35,407 nucleotides of DNA from Comamonadaceae bacterium (GCA_947487355.1 CANKXC010000003.1:1-35407), one strand, 5' to 3'; shown: positions 1-11,613, numbered from the stretch's first letter. Notes: generated from the sequence alone by a model not told the origin. Numbers and translations: made by a program.

Positions 1-128
1 TCGCTCTCTACCCAGAAACGGCGATATTGCAGGTTCGGCAGGAACCGGCGCTTGGTTTTGTTGTTGGCGTGGGAAACATTGTTTCCGACCATTGGGCCTT
101 TGCCCGTTACGTCGCAGACGCGTGCCAT
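1..128 (-). CDS. rpmB: 50S ribosomal protein L28, N-terminal part (cut by window edge)
   Basis: Structural protein of the large ribosomal subunit. The 42 visible codons start [17 protein letters not shown] and continue with [15 protein letters not shown], the characteristic L28 N-terminus; the family is usually about 77 residues, so roughly the last 35 lie outside the window. The ATG at 128 is preceded by a GGAG ribosome site seven bases upstream. A sigma70-like promoter lies about 190 bases upstream, which implies an unusually long leader. rpmG normally follows rpmB but would be beyond the edge. Confidence 0.95.
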   Translation of the reverse strand, partial: MARVCDVTGKGPMVGNNVSHANNKTKRRFLPNLQYRRFWVES

Positions 129-312
129 GTGGACACTCCGATACTTTTATAAACAGCTGGTGCCTGATGGGCTTTGAAGTTAGACAAAACACTTCGCCAA
201 CAAGCGAAAGAGTTTGCCAATAAACAAAACCTTAGACGATCCAGCCTCACCTCGCCAGAAGGGTGGCGGTAACCCATTTGTAGAGCTTCAAGGGATGAAG
301 TACTCAGCAAAG
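129..312 (-). other. Long 5' leader of rpmB
   Basis: About 184 nt between the predicted start of transcription and the L28 start codon. I recognise no known riboswitch or r-protein leader motif. A 67-codon TTG-initiated frame (310 to 107) crosses it and runs into rpmB in another frame; it has no ribosome site and is probably chance. Confidence 0.4.
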
Positions 313-318
313 CCTTGG

Positions 319-348
319 ATTATAGCCAGCTTTTTAGGCCGATGCCAA
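319..348 (-). promoter_or_regulatory. Sigma70-type promoter for rpmB
   Basis: On the minus strand TTGGCA (348-343) is followed after 18 bases by a perfect TATAAT (324-319). Transcription would begin near 312, leaving about 184 nt of leader before the rpmB start at 128. It lies immediately downstream of the trxB terminator, so rpmB is expected to be transcribed independently of trxB. Seen in sequence; not experimentally supported. Confidence 0.75.
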
Positions 349-351
349 GCC

Positions 352-1377
<1,026 letters not shown>

Positions 1378-1404
1378 CTAAAACCCCATTGTAAGAAGCT
1401 TGTG

Positions 1405-1416
1405 AAACACGTGTTT
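1405..1416. repeat. 12-base perfect palindrome between trxB and ftsK
   Basis: AAACACGTGTTT is a perfect inverted repeat in the 104-base divergent gap between trxB and ftsK. It sits upstream of a TACAAT (1393-1388, minus) that could be the trxB -10. It could be a regulator site; I do not recognise the consensus. Confidence 0.4.
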
Positions 1417-1451
1417 GGGGAGGTCTATCGGGTAAGCTTGAGGGTTAGATC

Positions 1452-3875
1452 ATGACCTATTCTCTTCGCACCCTCAACAGCGCTAACGGCACACCTGAAT
1501 CCGACCTGCAAAACCAAACGTCGGAAGGTGTTGGCTTACTGCGTTTCACCCAAGAAATTGTTTTATTGATAGGCGCTGTCAGCTGGCTGGCCTTGGCCTT
1601 GGCCATGTTCAGTTACAGCCCCAAAGACCCCTCTTGGTCCGGTTCAGGTTTGGGCGGTCCCTTGGTCAATTGGATGGGGACTGCGGGGGCCTGGGTGGCC
1701 GATGGCATGTACTTTTGCTTTGGTTATTCCGCTTGGTGGTTGGTGGCTGTTTTGGGGCGTGCGTGGCTCAAGGCTTGGGCCTACTGGTTAAGAGGATCTG
1801 ACGCTGCGGCCAATCCTAAACTTCGCGAAGAATCTAATTGGCAGACGCGGCTTATTTTTTGGTTGGGCCTTTTTGTATTGATGTCCGCCAGTTGCGCCAT
1901 TGAATGGGGGCGCTTGGCGCGTTGGGATGCCATCATGCCGGGTACCAGTGGTGGTGCGCTGGGCTTAACGGTAGGGCACTTTACTGCCAAATGGCTGGGT
2001 GCCAACGGTGCCGCATTGTTTGAAATTGTGTGCTTGGCCTTGGGCATGTCTTGGGCATTTGGATTTTCATGGGGCCAGGTTTGCGAAAACCTCGGCGCCA
2101 AAATTGATTCTCTGATGCAGTCACGACAAGAAAAGCGCGAAATGCAAGAAGACTTGGCCATGGGCCAGCAGGCTTTGCGCGAGCGCGAGCAACTCCAATC
2201 GAACACGCCTGTTGAACCTCAACTGCATCCCTTTGGTGATGAGTTTGAAGAGAAGCCGCTGTTTGCTGCGGCAGGGGTGGCTGCGCCAGTTTTTGCTGAG
2301 CCTGTTCCTCCCATGGTCATTGAGTCGCCTGTGACCGAAGTGCCACGCAGCGAGCGAGTGGTCAAAGAGCGCCAAAAGCCATTGTTCTCAGAATTACCCG
2401 ACAGCAAATTACCGCAGGTTGATTTGCTCGACAGCCTCACGCAGCGACAAGAAGGGGTATCGCCAGAAACTCTGGAGATGACCAGCCGCATGATTGAAAA
2501 ACGCCTGAAAGATTTTGGCGTTGAAGTGCGCGTGGTCGCTGCGGCGCCGGGTCCTGTCATTACGCGTTATGAAATTGAACCCGCCACCGGTGTCAAGGGC
2601 TCGCAAGTGGTCAACTTGGCCAAAGACTTGGCGCGCTCACTCAGCTTAATTTCCATTCGCGTGGTTGAAACCATTCCAGGCAAAAATTTCATGGCTTTGG
2701 AGTTGCCCAATGCCAAACGCCAATCCATCAAGCTCAGCGAAATTTTGGGCTCTCAGGTTTACAACGAAGCCAAGTCCATGCTCACCATGGGTTTGGGCAA
2801 AGACATTGTGGGCAATCCTGTGGTTGCCGATTTGGCCAAAATGCCGCACGTTTTGGTGGCGGGTACCACGGGTTCTGGTAAGTCCGTTGGTATCAATGCC
2901 ATGATTTTGTCGCTGCTCTACAAAGCCGAAGCGCGTGATGTTCGCTTGCTCATGATCGATCCCAAGATGTTGGAAATGTCGGTCTACGAAGGTATTCCGC
3001 ACTTGCTAGCGCCGGTTGTCACAGACATGCGACAAGCTGCACACGGCCTCAACTGGTGCGTAGGTGAAATGGAACGCCGCTACAAGTTGATGAGCAAAAT
3101 GGGTGTTCGCAACTTGGCAGGCTACAACGCCAAAATTGACGATGCGACCGAGCGCGAAGAATTCATTTTGAATCCGTTCAGTCTCACGCCCGACGATCCT
3201 GAACCTCTCAAACGCTTGCCGCACATTGTGGTGGTCATCGATGAGTTGGCCGACTTGATGATGGTGGTGGGCAAGAAGATTGAAGAGCTCATTGCACGCT
3301 TGGCACAAAAAGCGCGCGCCGCTGGCATTCACCTTATTTTGGCCACACAGCGCCCCAGTGTCGATGTCATTACTGGCTTGATTAAGGCCAACATTCCAAC
3401 GCGCATCGCTTTTCAAGTCTCCAGCAAAATCGACAGCCGAACCATTCTGGACCAAATGGGTGCTGAAGCTTTGCTGGGCATGGGCGACATGCTTTACATG
3501 CCATCCGGTACAGGATTCCCCATTCGAGTTCACGGCGCTTTTGTAAGCGACGAAGAAGTGCACCGTGTGGTCAGCTATTTGAAGTCACAGGGCGAACCAG
3601 ATTACATCGAAGGTGTGTTGGAAGGTGGCACCACCGATGGCGAAGACACGGGTTACGGTGATGCCAGTGATGCAGAAAAAGACCCCATGTACGACCAAGC
3701 TGTCGAAGTGGTTCTGAAGAATCGCAAGGCCAGTATTTCATTGGTTCAGCGCCATCTCAAAATTGGTTACAACCGTGCAGCACGTTTGGTCGAAGAGATG
3801 GAAAAAGCGGGCTTGGTCAGTTCCATGAGCACCAACGGTCAGCGTGAAATTTTGGTGCCTGCGCGCACCGAATGA
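1452..3875 (+). CDS. ftsK: DNA translocase FtsK
   Basis: Hexameric ATP-driven DNA pump anchored at the division septum that moves chromosome termini into daughter cells and activates dimer resolution at dif. 807 residues. The N-terminal 220 or so residues carry four hydrophobic spans, followed by a charged, Pro/Glu-rich linker to about 330. The motor domain has Walker A GTTGSGKS at about 471-478 and Walker [15 protein letters not shown], and the C-terminal gamma winged helix includes [21 protein letters not shown]. The linker is short compared with the E. coli protein (1329 residues), as is common in betaproteobacteria. The ATG at 1452 has a GAGGG upstream. It heads a plus-strand run with lolA and rarA. 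Confidence 0.96.
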   Translation: MTYSLRTLNSANGTPESDLQNQTSEGVGLLRFTQEIVLLIGAVSWLALALAMFSYSPKDPSWSGSGLGGPLVNWMGTAGAWVADGMYFCFGYSAWWLVAVLGRAWLKAWAYWLRGSDAAANPKLREESNWQTRLIFWLGLFVLMSASCAIEWGRLARWDAIMPGTSGGALGLTVGHFTAKWLGANGAALFEIVCLALGMSWAFGFSWGQVCENLGAKIDSLMQSRQEKREMQEDLAMGQQALREREQLQSNTPVEPQLHPFGDEFEEKPLFAAAGVAAPVFAEPVPPMVIESPVTEVPRSERVVKERQKPLFSELPDSKLPQVDLLDSLTQRQEGVSPETLEMTSRMIEKRLKDFGVEVRVVAAAPGPVITRYEIEPATGVKGSQVVNLAKDLARSLSLISIRVVETIPGKNFMALELPNAKRQSIKLSEILGSQVYNEAKSMLTMGLGKDIVGNPVVADLAKMPHVLVAGTTGSGKSVGINAMILSLLYKAEARDVRLLMIDPKMLEMSVYEGIPHLLAPVVTDMRQAAHGLNWCVGEMERRYKLMSKMGVRNLAGYNAKIDDATEREEFILNPFSLTPDDPEPLKRLPHIVVVIDELADLMMVVGKKIEELIARLAQKARAAGIHLILATQRPSVDVITGLIKANIPTRIAFQVSSKIDSRTILDQMGAEALLGMGDMLYMPSGTGFPIRVHGAFVSDEEVHRVVSYLKSQGEPDYIEGVLEGGTTDGEDTGYGDASDAEKDPMYDQAVEVVLKNRKASISLVQRHLKIGYNRAARLVEEMEKAGLVSSMSTNGQREILVPARTE

Positions 3876-3903
3876 CACTGCCACTGAATTGGAGTCACTG
3901 CAA

Positions 3904-4578
3904 ATGACAAGCTTTTTTAGAGGACTCATGGCATGTCTTTTTGCGCTGCATTTTTGTAGCGTCACGCTGGCCCAGGCCCCTAACGCAGAGGCCATGAACA
4001 GTCTGAGTCAGTTCCTCAAGCAAACACAAAGTGGACGTGCGCAATTTACCCAAATTGTGACCTCGCCTGCCAAAGCAGATCAAGCACCTCGCAAGAAAAC
4101 TTCGTCTGGCACATTCGAATTTCAAAGACCTCAACAATTTCGGTTTGCTTATCAAAAACCCTTTGTTCAAACCATGGTCTCAGATGGTCAATTCCTCTGG
4201 CTCTATGACGCAGACCTCAACCAGGTCACTGTCAGAAAACAAAGCCAGGCTTTGGGTCAAACACCAGCAGCGTTCATAGCATCCACAGGCGATTTAAAAG
4301 TTCTTCAGGCTGAATTCAACCTGATAGCCGAAGCAGATTCAGAGGGCATGCAATGGGTCAAGGCCATACCCAAACAATCGGAAGGGGCTGTGCAGGCCAT
4401 CCGTGTGGGCTTGAAAGTTCAAGGTCAAGCCATTCCTGTGTTGACCGCCTTGGAAATTGTGGATGGTTTGGGTCAAACCTCGCGCCTGAGCTTTCAAAAT
4501 TTTGAAGTCAATGCCAAATTGGCCTCCGAAACTTTTCAATTCAAAACGCCTGCTGGCGCGCAGGTAATCAGGCCATGA
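3904..4578 (+). CDS. lolA: Outer-membrane lipoprotein carrier protein LolA
   Basis: Periplasmic chaperone that takes lipoproteins released by LolCDE and delivers them to LolB at the outer membrane. 224 residues from the ATG at 3904, which has GGAG nine bases upstream. A frame open from 3844 would add 20 residues overlapping ftsK and would bury the signal peptide. The chosen start gives a clear signal peptide (MTSFFRGLMACLFALHFCSV, cleavage after LAQA). The mature part shows the LolA pattern: SGRAQFTQ near the N-terminus, then SGTFEFQRPQQFRFAY, and DGQFLWLYDADLNQVTVR. It lies 28 bases after ftsK and overlaps rarA by ATGA, so the three are probably cotranscribed. Confidence 0.92.
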   Translation: MTSFFRGLMACLFALHFCSVTLAQAPNAEAMNSLSQFLKQTQSGRAQFTQIVTSPAKADQAPRKKTSSGTFEFQRPQQFRFAYQKPFVQTMVSDGQFLWLYDADLNQVTVRKQSQALGQTPAAFIASTGDLKVLQAEFNLIAEADSEGMQWVKAIPKQSEGAVQAIRVGLKVQGQAIPVLTALEIVDGLGQTSRLSFQNFEVNAKLASETFQFKTPAGAQVIRP

Positions 4579-5903
4579 CCAGCCCAGACTCTTCAGGTCT
4601 ACAGTGGCAATCTTCTTTGCACCAACCCCTGGCCGAAAAATTACGACCCCGAAGTTTGGGTGAGGTCATCGGGCAGCAGCATTTGTTGGGCGAGGGATTG
4701 GCGCTGCGTTTGGCCTTTGAATCGGGTCAACCGCACAGTTGTATTTTGTGGGGTCCACCAGGTGTGGGCAAAACCACCATTGCCAGACTTATGGCCGATG
4801 CCTTTGATGCGCAGTTCATCAGCATCAGTGCCGTTTTGGGTGGTGTCAAAGACATTCGGGAAGCGGTTGAAAAAGCACAGACCGCATTGCAAAGTTTGCA
4901 GCCGCAACGCACCATCGTTTTTGTGGACGAGGTGCACAGATTTAACAAAAGCCAACAAGATGCTTTTTTGCCGCATGTCGAGAGTGGCTTGTTTACCTTC
5001 ATTGGCGCAACCACCGAGAACCCTTCCTTTGAAGTGAACTCTGCATTGTTGTCGCGTGCCGCGGTTTATGTGCTTCAAGCCTTAGGTGAAGAAGACCTTC
5101 AACAAATCATTCAACGGGCCTTGGCCATCGGTGCCATTGCGCCCCTTGAAGCAGAGGCTGCACAAAGATTGATTGCCTATGCAGATGGCGATGCGCGCCG
5201 CTTGTTGAACACCCTCGAGACTTTGGCGGTGGCTGCGCAACGAGAAAAGTTGAGTCAAATTTCTGACGCATGGCTCCTCAAAGTATTGGGCGAGCGCATG
5301 CGCCGTTATGACAAAGGTGGTGAGCAGTTTTATGACACCATCAGTGCCTTGCACAAGTCGGTCAGAGGCTCTGACCCCGATGCCGCGTTGTATTGGTTCA
5401 CCCGCATGCTCGATGGTGGTGCCGATCCGCGCTACATGGCGCGACGTTTAATTCGCATGGCTTCAGAAGACATTGGGCTGGCCGATCCCAGGGCGCTGCG
5501 ATTGGCGTTGGATGCTTCAGAAGTCTACGAACGCTTAGGCAGTCCAGAGGGCGAGTTGGCCTTGGCGGAATGTGTCATTTATTTGGCTGTGGCAGCCAAA
5601 TCGAATGCGGTTTATAAAGCTTTCAATGAAGCCAAGGCGTGGGTCAAAAAAGATGGCACGCGGCCTGTCCCTATGCATTTGCGAAATGCACCCACACAGC
5701 TCATGAAGAATTTGGACTATGGCAAGGGCTACCGTTACGCGCACAACGAAGAGGATGGCTTTGCAGCTGGCGAAAACTACTTGCCTGAGGGTATGCCTGC
5801 ACCGGGTTTTTACAGGCCTGTGAACAGAGGTCTTGAGTTGAAAATTGCAGAAAAAATGGCCAGCTTAAATTCATTGAATCAAGCCAAGTCGGTCAAAAAC
5901 TAG
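4575..5903 (+). CDS. rarA: Replication-associated recombination protein A (AAA+ ATPase)
   Basis: RarA/MgsA, a clamp-loader-like AAA+ ATPase that acts at stalled replication forks and binds SSB. 442 residues, typical length. Walker A GPPGVGKTT lies near residues 59-67, Walker B IVFVDEVHRFNKSQQDAFLP near 114-133, sensor-1 FIGATTENPSFEVNSALLSR just after. The C-terminal tetramerisation region contains the family block DPDAALYWFTRMLDGGADP followed by RRLIRMASEDIGLADPRAL. The start overlaps the lolA stop (ATGA), implying translational coupling. Confidence 0.95.
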   Translation: MTSPDSSGLQWQSSLHQPLAEKLRPRSLGEVIGQQHLLGEGLALRLAFESGQPHSCILWGPPGVGKTTIARLMADAFDAQFISISAVLGGVKDIREAVEKAQTALQSLQPQRTIVFVDEVHRFNKSQQDAFLPHVESGLFTFIGATTENPSFEVNSALLSRAAVYVLQALGEEDLQQIIQRALAIGAIAPLEAEAAQRLIAYADGDARRLLNTLETLAVAAQREKLSQISDAWLLKVLGERMRRYDKGGEQFYDTISALHKSVRGSDPDAALYWFTRMLDGGADPRYMARRLIRMASEDIGLADPRALRLALDASEVYERLGSPEGELALAECVIYLAVAAKSNAVYKAFNEAKAWVKKDGTRPVPMHLRNAPTQLMKNLDYGKGYRYAHNEEDGFAAGENYLPEGMPAPGFYRPVNRGLELKIAEKMASLNSLNQAKSVKN

Positions 5904-5914
5904 GAATCAAGCTT

Positions 5915-6844
5915 ATGGATGTTTTCATTCAACAAGTCATCAATGGCTTGGTTTTAGGCAGCATGTATGCCCTCATTGCTTTGGGCTACACCATGGTCTA
6001 CGGCATCATCAATTTAATTAACTTTGCGCATGGCGAAGTTTTGATGGTGGCAGCGCTCACCAGTTGGTCTGTGATCGGCCTCATGCAAGAGTCGATGACT
6101 GGCACGCCAGGCTGGGTCATTTTATTAATTGCTCTGGTGATCGCCAGTGTGGTTGCGGCTTGTTTAAATTTCACGATTGAAAAAATCGCTTACCGACCTT
6201 TGCGTAACAGTCCCAAACTTGCGCCACTCATCACGGCCATTGGTATGAGCATCTTGCTGCAAACATTGGCCATGATCATCTGGAAACCCAATTACAAGCC
6301 CTATCCCACTTTGTTGCCAAGCACGCCATTCAACATAGGGGGTGCCGTTATTTCTTCAACCCAAATCATGATTTTGGCTGTCACTGCCATCTCACTGGCT
6401 GTTTTGATGTGGATCGTCAACGCCACCAAATTGGGACGCGCCATGCGAGCCACTTCTGAGAATCCAAAAGTGGCTGCATTGATGGGTGTTAAGCCCGACT
6501 TCGTTATTTCTGCCACCTTTGTAATCGGCGCTGTTTTAGCCGCCATTGCAGGCGTCATGTTTGCATCCAATTACGGCACTGTGCATCACAGCATGGGATT
6601 TTTGCCAGGCCTTAAAGCTTTCACGGCGGCTGTGTTTGGCGGCATTGGCAACCTCACGGGCGCTGTGGTTGGCGGCCTGCTCTTGGGCCTAATTGAATCG
6701 ATTGGATCAGGCTACATCGGTGCGCTAACTGGCGGTGTCCTAGGCAGTCACTATGCCGATATTTTTGCCTTTATTGTTTTGATTTTTGTTTTGACCCTGA
6801 GGCCTTCTGGCTTGATGGGTGAGCGTGTCGCCGATCGCGCTTAA
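5915..6844 (+). CDS. livH: Branched-chain amino acid ABC transporter permease LivH
   Basis: Inner-membrane permease subunit of a Liv-type (HAAT) importer. 309 residues with about eight hydrophobic spans. The family opening QQVINGLVLGSMYALIALGY and the following MVYGIINLINFAHGEV are present, as is the EAA-like loop region GRAMRATSENPKVAALMGV. It starts 11 bases after rarA with an AGGA site and its end overlaps or abuts livM, so it opens a four-gene cassette read through from rarA. The substrate (leucine-type amino acids, amides or urea) cannot be decided from the permease alone because no binding protein is adjacent. Confidence 0.92.
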   Translation: MDVFIQQVINGLVLGSMYALIALGYTMVYGIINLINFAHGEVLMVAALTSWSVIGLMQESMTGTPGWVILLIALVIASVVAACLNFTIEKIAYRPLRNSPKLAPLITAIGMSILLQTLAMIIWKPNYKPYPTLLPSTPFNIGGAVISSTQIMILAVTAISLAVLMWIVNATKLGRAMRATSENPKVAALMGVKPDFVISATFVIGAVLAAIAGVMFASNYGTVHHSMGFLPGLKAFTAAVFGGIGNLTGAVVGGLLLGLIESIGSGYIGALTGGVLGSHYADIFAFIVLIFVLTLRPSGLMGERVADRA

Positions 6845-6863
6845 GCAAAGAGTGAGAATTTTC

Positions 6864-7949
<1,086 letters not shown>

Positions 7950-7950
7950 T

Positions 7951-8739
7951 ATGAATGCCCCTCAAAACGCTTCCAACACCGTTTTAAAAGTCGCTGGCAT
8001 TTCCAAGCGTTTTGGCGGTCTGCAAGCTTTGTCTGATGTTGGCATGACCATTGAGCGCGGCCAAGTGTATGGGCTCATTGGACCCAACGGCGCAGGAAAG
8101 ACAACCTTCTTCAATGTCATTACAGGCCTCTACACGCCTGACAGCGGAAGCTTTGAACTGGCTGGTAAGCCTTATCAGCCCTCGGCTGTGCATGAAGTTG
8201 CACAAGCTGGCATTGCGCGCACGTTCCAAAATATCCGTTTGTTTGCAGAAATGACGGCCTTGGAAAATGTCATGGTGGGACGACATGTTCGGACCTCCTC
8301 GGGTTTGTTGGGGGCTATTTTTAGAACCGCCAAGTTCAAGCAGGAAGAAGCTGAAATTGCCAAGCGCTCGCAAGAATTGCTCGACTATGTTGGCATTGGC
8401 CAATACGCCGATTACCGCGCACGCACTTTGTCGTATGGCGATCAACGCCGATTAGAAATTGCACGTGCCTTGGCCACCGATCCTCAACTCATTGCTTTGG
8501 ACGAGCCCGCTGCCGGTATGAACGCCACAGAGAAAGTCCAATTGCGCGCCCTCATCGATCAAATTCGCAAAGACAATCGCACCATTTTGTTAATTGAACA
8601 CGATGTGAAGTTGGTCATGGGCTTGTGCGACAGGGTGACCGTGCTGGACTACGGCAAACAAATTGCGGAAGGTACGCCCGCTGAAGTTCAGAAAAATGAA
8701 AAAGTGATCGAAGCCTATTTAGGCACCGGAGGACATTGA
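7951..8739 (+). CDS. livG: Branched-chain amino acid ABC transporter ATP-binding protein LivG
   Basis: Cytoplasmic ATPase that powers the LivHM permease. 262 residues. Walker A GPNGAGKT at 44-51, the LivG-specific GIARTFQNIRLFAEMTALEN near 88-107, ABC signature LSYGDQRRLEIARAL, Walker B LIALDEPAAGMN and the switch His in LLIEHDVKLVMG. It starts one base after the livM stop, with AAAGGAGGGGCG as a near-perfect ribosome site inside the livM end. Confidence 0.94.
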   Translation: MNAPQNASNTVLKVAGISKRFGGLQALSDVGMTIERGQVYGLIGPNGAGKTTFFNVITGLYTPDSGSFELAGKPYQPSAVHEVAQAGIARTFQNIRLFAEMTALENVMVGRHVRTSSGLLGAIFRTAKFKQEEAEIAKRSQELLDYVGIGQYADYRARTLSYGDQRRLEIARALATDPQLIALDEPAAGMNATEKVQLRALIDQIRKDNRTILLIEHDVKLVMGLCDRVTVLDYGKQIAEGTPAEVQKNEKVIEAYLGTGGH

Positions 8740-8740
8740 G

Positions 8741-9457
8741 ATGGCGGCCACATTGTTGAAAGTCAAAGGCCTTCAGGTGGCCTACGGCGGCATACAGGCT
8801 GTCAAAGGTGTCGACTTTGAAGTGCATGAAGGCGAATTGGTTTCCTTGATTGGCTCCAACGGTGCGGGTAAAACAAGCACCATGAAAGCCATCACGGGTT
8901 CATTGCCACTGCATGCAGGCGACATTGAATACTTGGGTCAAAGTATTGTGGGCCAGGGTCCTTGGGATTTGGTGAAGCAAGGCTTGGCCATGGTGCCAGA
9001 GGGTCGGGGTGTTTTCACGCGCATGACCATCATTGAAAACTTGCTCATGGGTGCGTACATCCGAAATGACAAGGCGGCCATTCAAGATGACATGGAAAAG
9101 GTCTTCGAAACATTTCCGCGTTTGCGTGAACGCAAAGATCAGCTAGCAGGCACCATGTCCGGTGGAGAACAGCAAATGCTGGCCATGGGCCGTGCGCTCA
9201 TGAGTCGGCCCAAAGTTTTGTTGTTGGACGAACCCTCAATGGGCTTGTCACCCATCATGGTTGACAAAATATTTGAAGTGATTCGAGATGTTTTTTCTCA
9301 GGGTGTGACCGTGCTGTTGGTTGAGCAAAATGCAAGTCGCGCATTGGCCATCGCCAACCGAGGCTACGTCATGGAGTCGGGTTTGATCAGCATGACGGGT
9401 CGAGGTCAGGATTTGCTCAATGACCCAAAGGTGAGAGCCGCCTATTTGGGCGAATAA
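8741..9457 (+). CDS. livF: Branched-chain amino acid ABC transporter ATP-binding protein LivF
   Basis: Second ATPase subunit, pairing with LivG as a heterodimer. 238 residues. Walker A GSNGAGKT at 38-45, the LivF-type VPEGRGVFTRMTIIENLLMG, ABC signature MSGGEQQMLAMGRAL, Walker B KVLLLDEPSMGLSP and switch region LLVEQNASRAL. It begins one base after livG and is the last gene before a strong terminator. Confidence 0.94.
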   Translation: MAATLLKVKGLQVAYGGIQAVKGVDFEVHEGELVSLIGSNGAGKTSTMKAITGSLPLHAGDIEYLGQSIVGQGPWDLVKQGLAMVPEGRGVFTRMTIIENLLMGAYIRNDKAAIQDDMEKVFETFPRLRERKDQLAGTMSGGEQQMLAMGRALMSRPKVLLLDEPSMGLSPIMVDKIFEVIRDVFSQGVTVLLVEQNASRALAIANRGYVMESGLISMTGRGQDLLNDPKVRAAYLGE

Positions 9458-9459
9458 AA

Positions 9460-9483
9460 AAAGGCACTGCGTGCAGTGCCTTT
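9460..9483. terminator. Bidirectional intrinsic terminator after livF
   Basis: AAAGGCACTGC (9460-9470) pairs perfectly with GCAGTGCCTTT (9473-9483), an 11-base arm repeat with a very tight loop. Runs of A before it and T after it give a U tract in both directions. It lies three bases after the livF stop and between livF and the convergent Bug receptor gene, and should stop transcription from both sides. Confidence 0.85.
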
Positions 9484-9502
9484 AAGGTGCTTGACAGCGC
9501 CA

Positions 9503-10525
9503 TCAGTCAACACGCGCGCCGCTGGCTTTAACCACTGGTTCGTATTTGGCCAGTTCACGTTTCATGAATGCCGAAAATTGTTCGGGTGTACTCACTACAG
9601 GCTCGGCCATCATCATGCCAAATCGGGTTTTGGTTTCGGGTGCATTCAAGGCGGCAGCAAAAGCTTGATGCAGTTTGGCAACCACAGCGGGGGGGGTAGC
9701 TGCAGGCGCGATCAAACCCCACCAAGTGTCAACTTCAAAACCTTTGATGGTTTCTGACATGGCGGGAATATCTGGCAAAGCAGCACTTCTTTGAGCAGTG
9801 GTCACTGCCAGCGCTTTCAGTTTGCCCGCCCTAATGTTGGCTGCTGCAGTGGCCAAGTTGTCAAAGTTGAAATCAACTTGTCCAGATAAAAGTGCCAACT
9901 GCGCAGGGTTGCCACCGTTGTAGGGAATGTGCACCGCAAAAATACCGGCATCGCGTTTGAACATTTCTGCTGCTAAGTGGCCCGCACTGCCATTGCCACC
10001 AGAGCCAACATTCAATTTACCTGGGTTGGCTTTGGCGTAGGCGATTAAATCGGCCAGTGAATTGATTTTTAAACGTTGTGCGGTTTCGGCATTCATGACC
10101 AACACATTGGGTACGCGAACCATTTGCGTGATGCCGACAAAGTCGCTGGCCGCATTGAATGGCATCTTGTTGTACAGCCAAGGATTGATGGCGTGGGTGG
10201 CTACCGCTGCAATGCCAATGGTGTAACCATCGGCGGGCGCTTTGGCCACAATGTCGACGCCCAAATTGCCACCAGCGCCTGGTTTGTTGTCGATGACGAC
10301 CGTTCCCAATGTGTCTTTGACCCGCTCGGCCAAAGCTCGGGCTGTGACATCAATGGGGCCGCCTGGTGCATAGGGAACCACCAACCGTATAGGCTTGGTG
10401 AGTGGGGCGTTTGCTGCCGTACTTGTTTGTGTCTGCGCATGCAACATGCAGGAGGCCAACGCGGTCACCAATACGCTCACTGTTTTGAGCAGCAAATTCT
10501 TTGGCTGAATTGTTGTCGACATCAT
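9503..10525 (-). CDS. Bug/TctC-family extracytoplasmic solute receptor
   Basis: Periplasmic binding protein of the tripartite tricarboxylate transporter family, much expanded in Burkholderiales and mostly of unknown ligand; the family binds small carboxylates, nicotinate, aromatic acids and the like. 340 residues with a signal peptide (hydrophobic LLLKTVSVLVTALASCMLHA, cleavage near residue 31). The Bug signature PIRLVVPYAPGGPIDVTAR follows, then DNKPGAGGNLGVDIVAKAPADGYT without its run continuing here, and VGSGGNGSAGHLAAEMF. No TctA/TctB membrane genes are adjacent, so it is an orphan receptor. Its start overlaps the upstream reductase stop (ATGA). It contains a run of eight C in the coding strand (9696-9689) but the frame is intact. 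Confidence 0.88.
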   Translation of the reverse strand: MMSTTIQPKNLLLKTVSVLVTALASCMLHAQTQTSTAANAPLTKPIRLVVPYAPGGPIDVTARALAERVKDTLGTVVIDNKPGAGGNLGVDIVAKAPADGYTIGIAAVATHAINPWLYNKMPFNAASDFVGITQMVRVPNVLVMNAETAQRLKINSLADLIAYAKANPGKLNVGSGGNGSAGHLAAEMFKRDAGIFAVHIPYNGGNPAQLALLSGQVDFNFDNLATAAANIRAGKLKALAVTTAQRSAALPDIPAMSETIKGFEVDTWWGLIAPAATPPAVVAKLHQAFAAALNAPETKTRFGMMMAEPVVSTPEQFSAFMKRELAKYEPVVKASGARVD

Positions 10526-11568
10526 GCAGACTCCTTGGCCTTGTCGGCTTCTGAGGTGAATGAATCGGCAAAAAAGGCTTCTTCAGGCAAGCCCGCTTTG
10601 GTGGTGTAGTCGGCACGTGCAGAGTCCACCACAATCGGCGCGCCGCATGCATAAACTTGAAAGCCGCTTAAATCGGAATGGTCTTGCAAAACAGCTTGGT
10701 GAACAAAACCAGTACGGCCCGTCCAAGCGTCTTCTGGCAAGGCGTCAGACACAACCGGAATGTATGTCAAGTTGGGCATGGCTTCGACTTGGGCCTCTAC
10801 CCAATCGCTCATGTACAAATCGGACGGACGGCGACCTCCCCAATACAAAGTGGCGGGCCGTGTGATGCCTTTGTGTTGCATGTGCTCAATGAGGGCCTTG
10901 ATGGGGGCAAAGCCGGTGCCAGATGCCAACAAAATAATGGGTGCATTGGAATCCTCACGAAGAAAGAAGCTGCCGTAAGGGCCTTCAATGCGCAGAATGT
11001 CTTTTTCTTTCATGCTGCTAAACACCACATCGGTAAATTTGCCACCTGGCATGTGTCTGATGTGCAACTCAACTTTGGGCGCAGCTGCGTCCAAGGTGTG
11101 GGGCGCATTGGCCATGCTGTAACTTCTGCGCGAGCCATCGCGCAACAAAAATTCGACATATTGACCCGCATGAAATTTCATGACGTCGGTGGCTGGCAGT
11201 TGCATGACGATGGACATGACGTCATGCGATTTTTTTTCTAGGCTGACCACTCGCACAGGCATTTTTTTGATGGGGAAACTGCCTTCTTCAGTGACCTGGC
11301 GTGACTCCAAAACCACATCGCTCTGAGCGGTTGAGCAGCATGTCAAGATCAGACCTTGCGCCTCTTCCTCCGCGCTAAGTGCTTTGGCTTGATGGTCGCC
11401 ATGAATCACGGTGCCCGATATTTTTTTGCATTTGCAGGAGCCACAAGCACCATCTTTACAGCCGTAAGGCAGGCCAATGCCTTGACGAATGCCTGCCGCC
11501 AGCAAGGTTTCTGAGCTGTCTGCACTGAAAATACGGCCACTGGGTTGAACGCTGATTTGGAAGCTCAT
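10522..11568 (-). CDS. 2Fe-2S ferredoxin / FAD-NAD(P)H reductase fusion (CDP-6-deoxyglucoseen reductase-like)
   Basis: Single-chain electron-transfer protein that would pass electrons from NAD(P)H through FAD to a plant-type 2Fe-2S centre and on to an oxygenase or other partner. 348 residues. The ferredoxin domain at the N-terminus has C37, C42 and C45 in YGCKDGACGSCKC, with the fourth ligand in the LTCC at 79-80. The FAD-binding domain contains RRSYSMAN and the nucleotide domain contains LASGTGFAPIKALIEHM. In this lineage such proteins are annotated as CDP-6-deoxy-delta-3,4-glucoseen reductase (AscD-like) by similarity; no dideoxysugar genes are nearby, so that specific role is doubtful. Start ATG at 11568. 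Confidence 0.87.
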   Translation of the reverse strand: MSFQISVQPSGRIFSADSSETLLAAGIRQGIGLPYGCKDGACGSCKCKKISGTVIHGDHQAKALSAEEEAQGLILTCCSTAQSDVVLESRQVTEEGSFPIKKMPVRVVSLEKKSHDVMSIVMQLPATDVMKFHAGQYVEFLLRDGSRRSYSMANAPHTLDAAAPKVELHIRHMPGGKFTDVVFSSMKEKDILRIEGPYGSFFLREDSNAPIILLASGTGFAPIKALIEHMQHKGITRPATLYWGGRRPSDLYMSDWVEAQVEAMPNLTYIPVVSDALPEDAWTGRTGFVHQAVLQDHSDLSGFQVYACGAPIVVDSARADYTTKAGLPEEAFFADSFTSEADKAKESA

Positions 11569-11613
11569 CTTTTCGGTATCCTAGGGGGGTCTGAAATTTG
11601 TGAATCCCTGATT

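Noticed and set aside
107-310. 67-codon frame on the minus strand in the rpmB leader
   Set aside because: TTG start at the predicted 5' end, no ribosome site, and it runs into rpmB in another frame.
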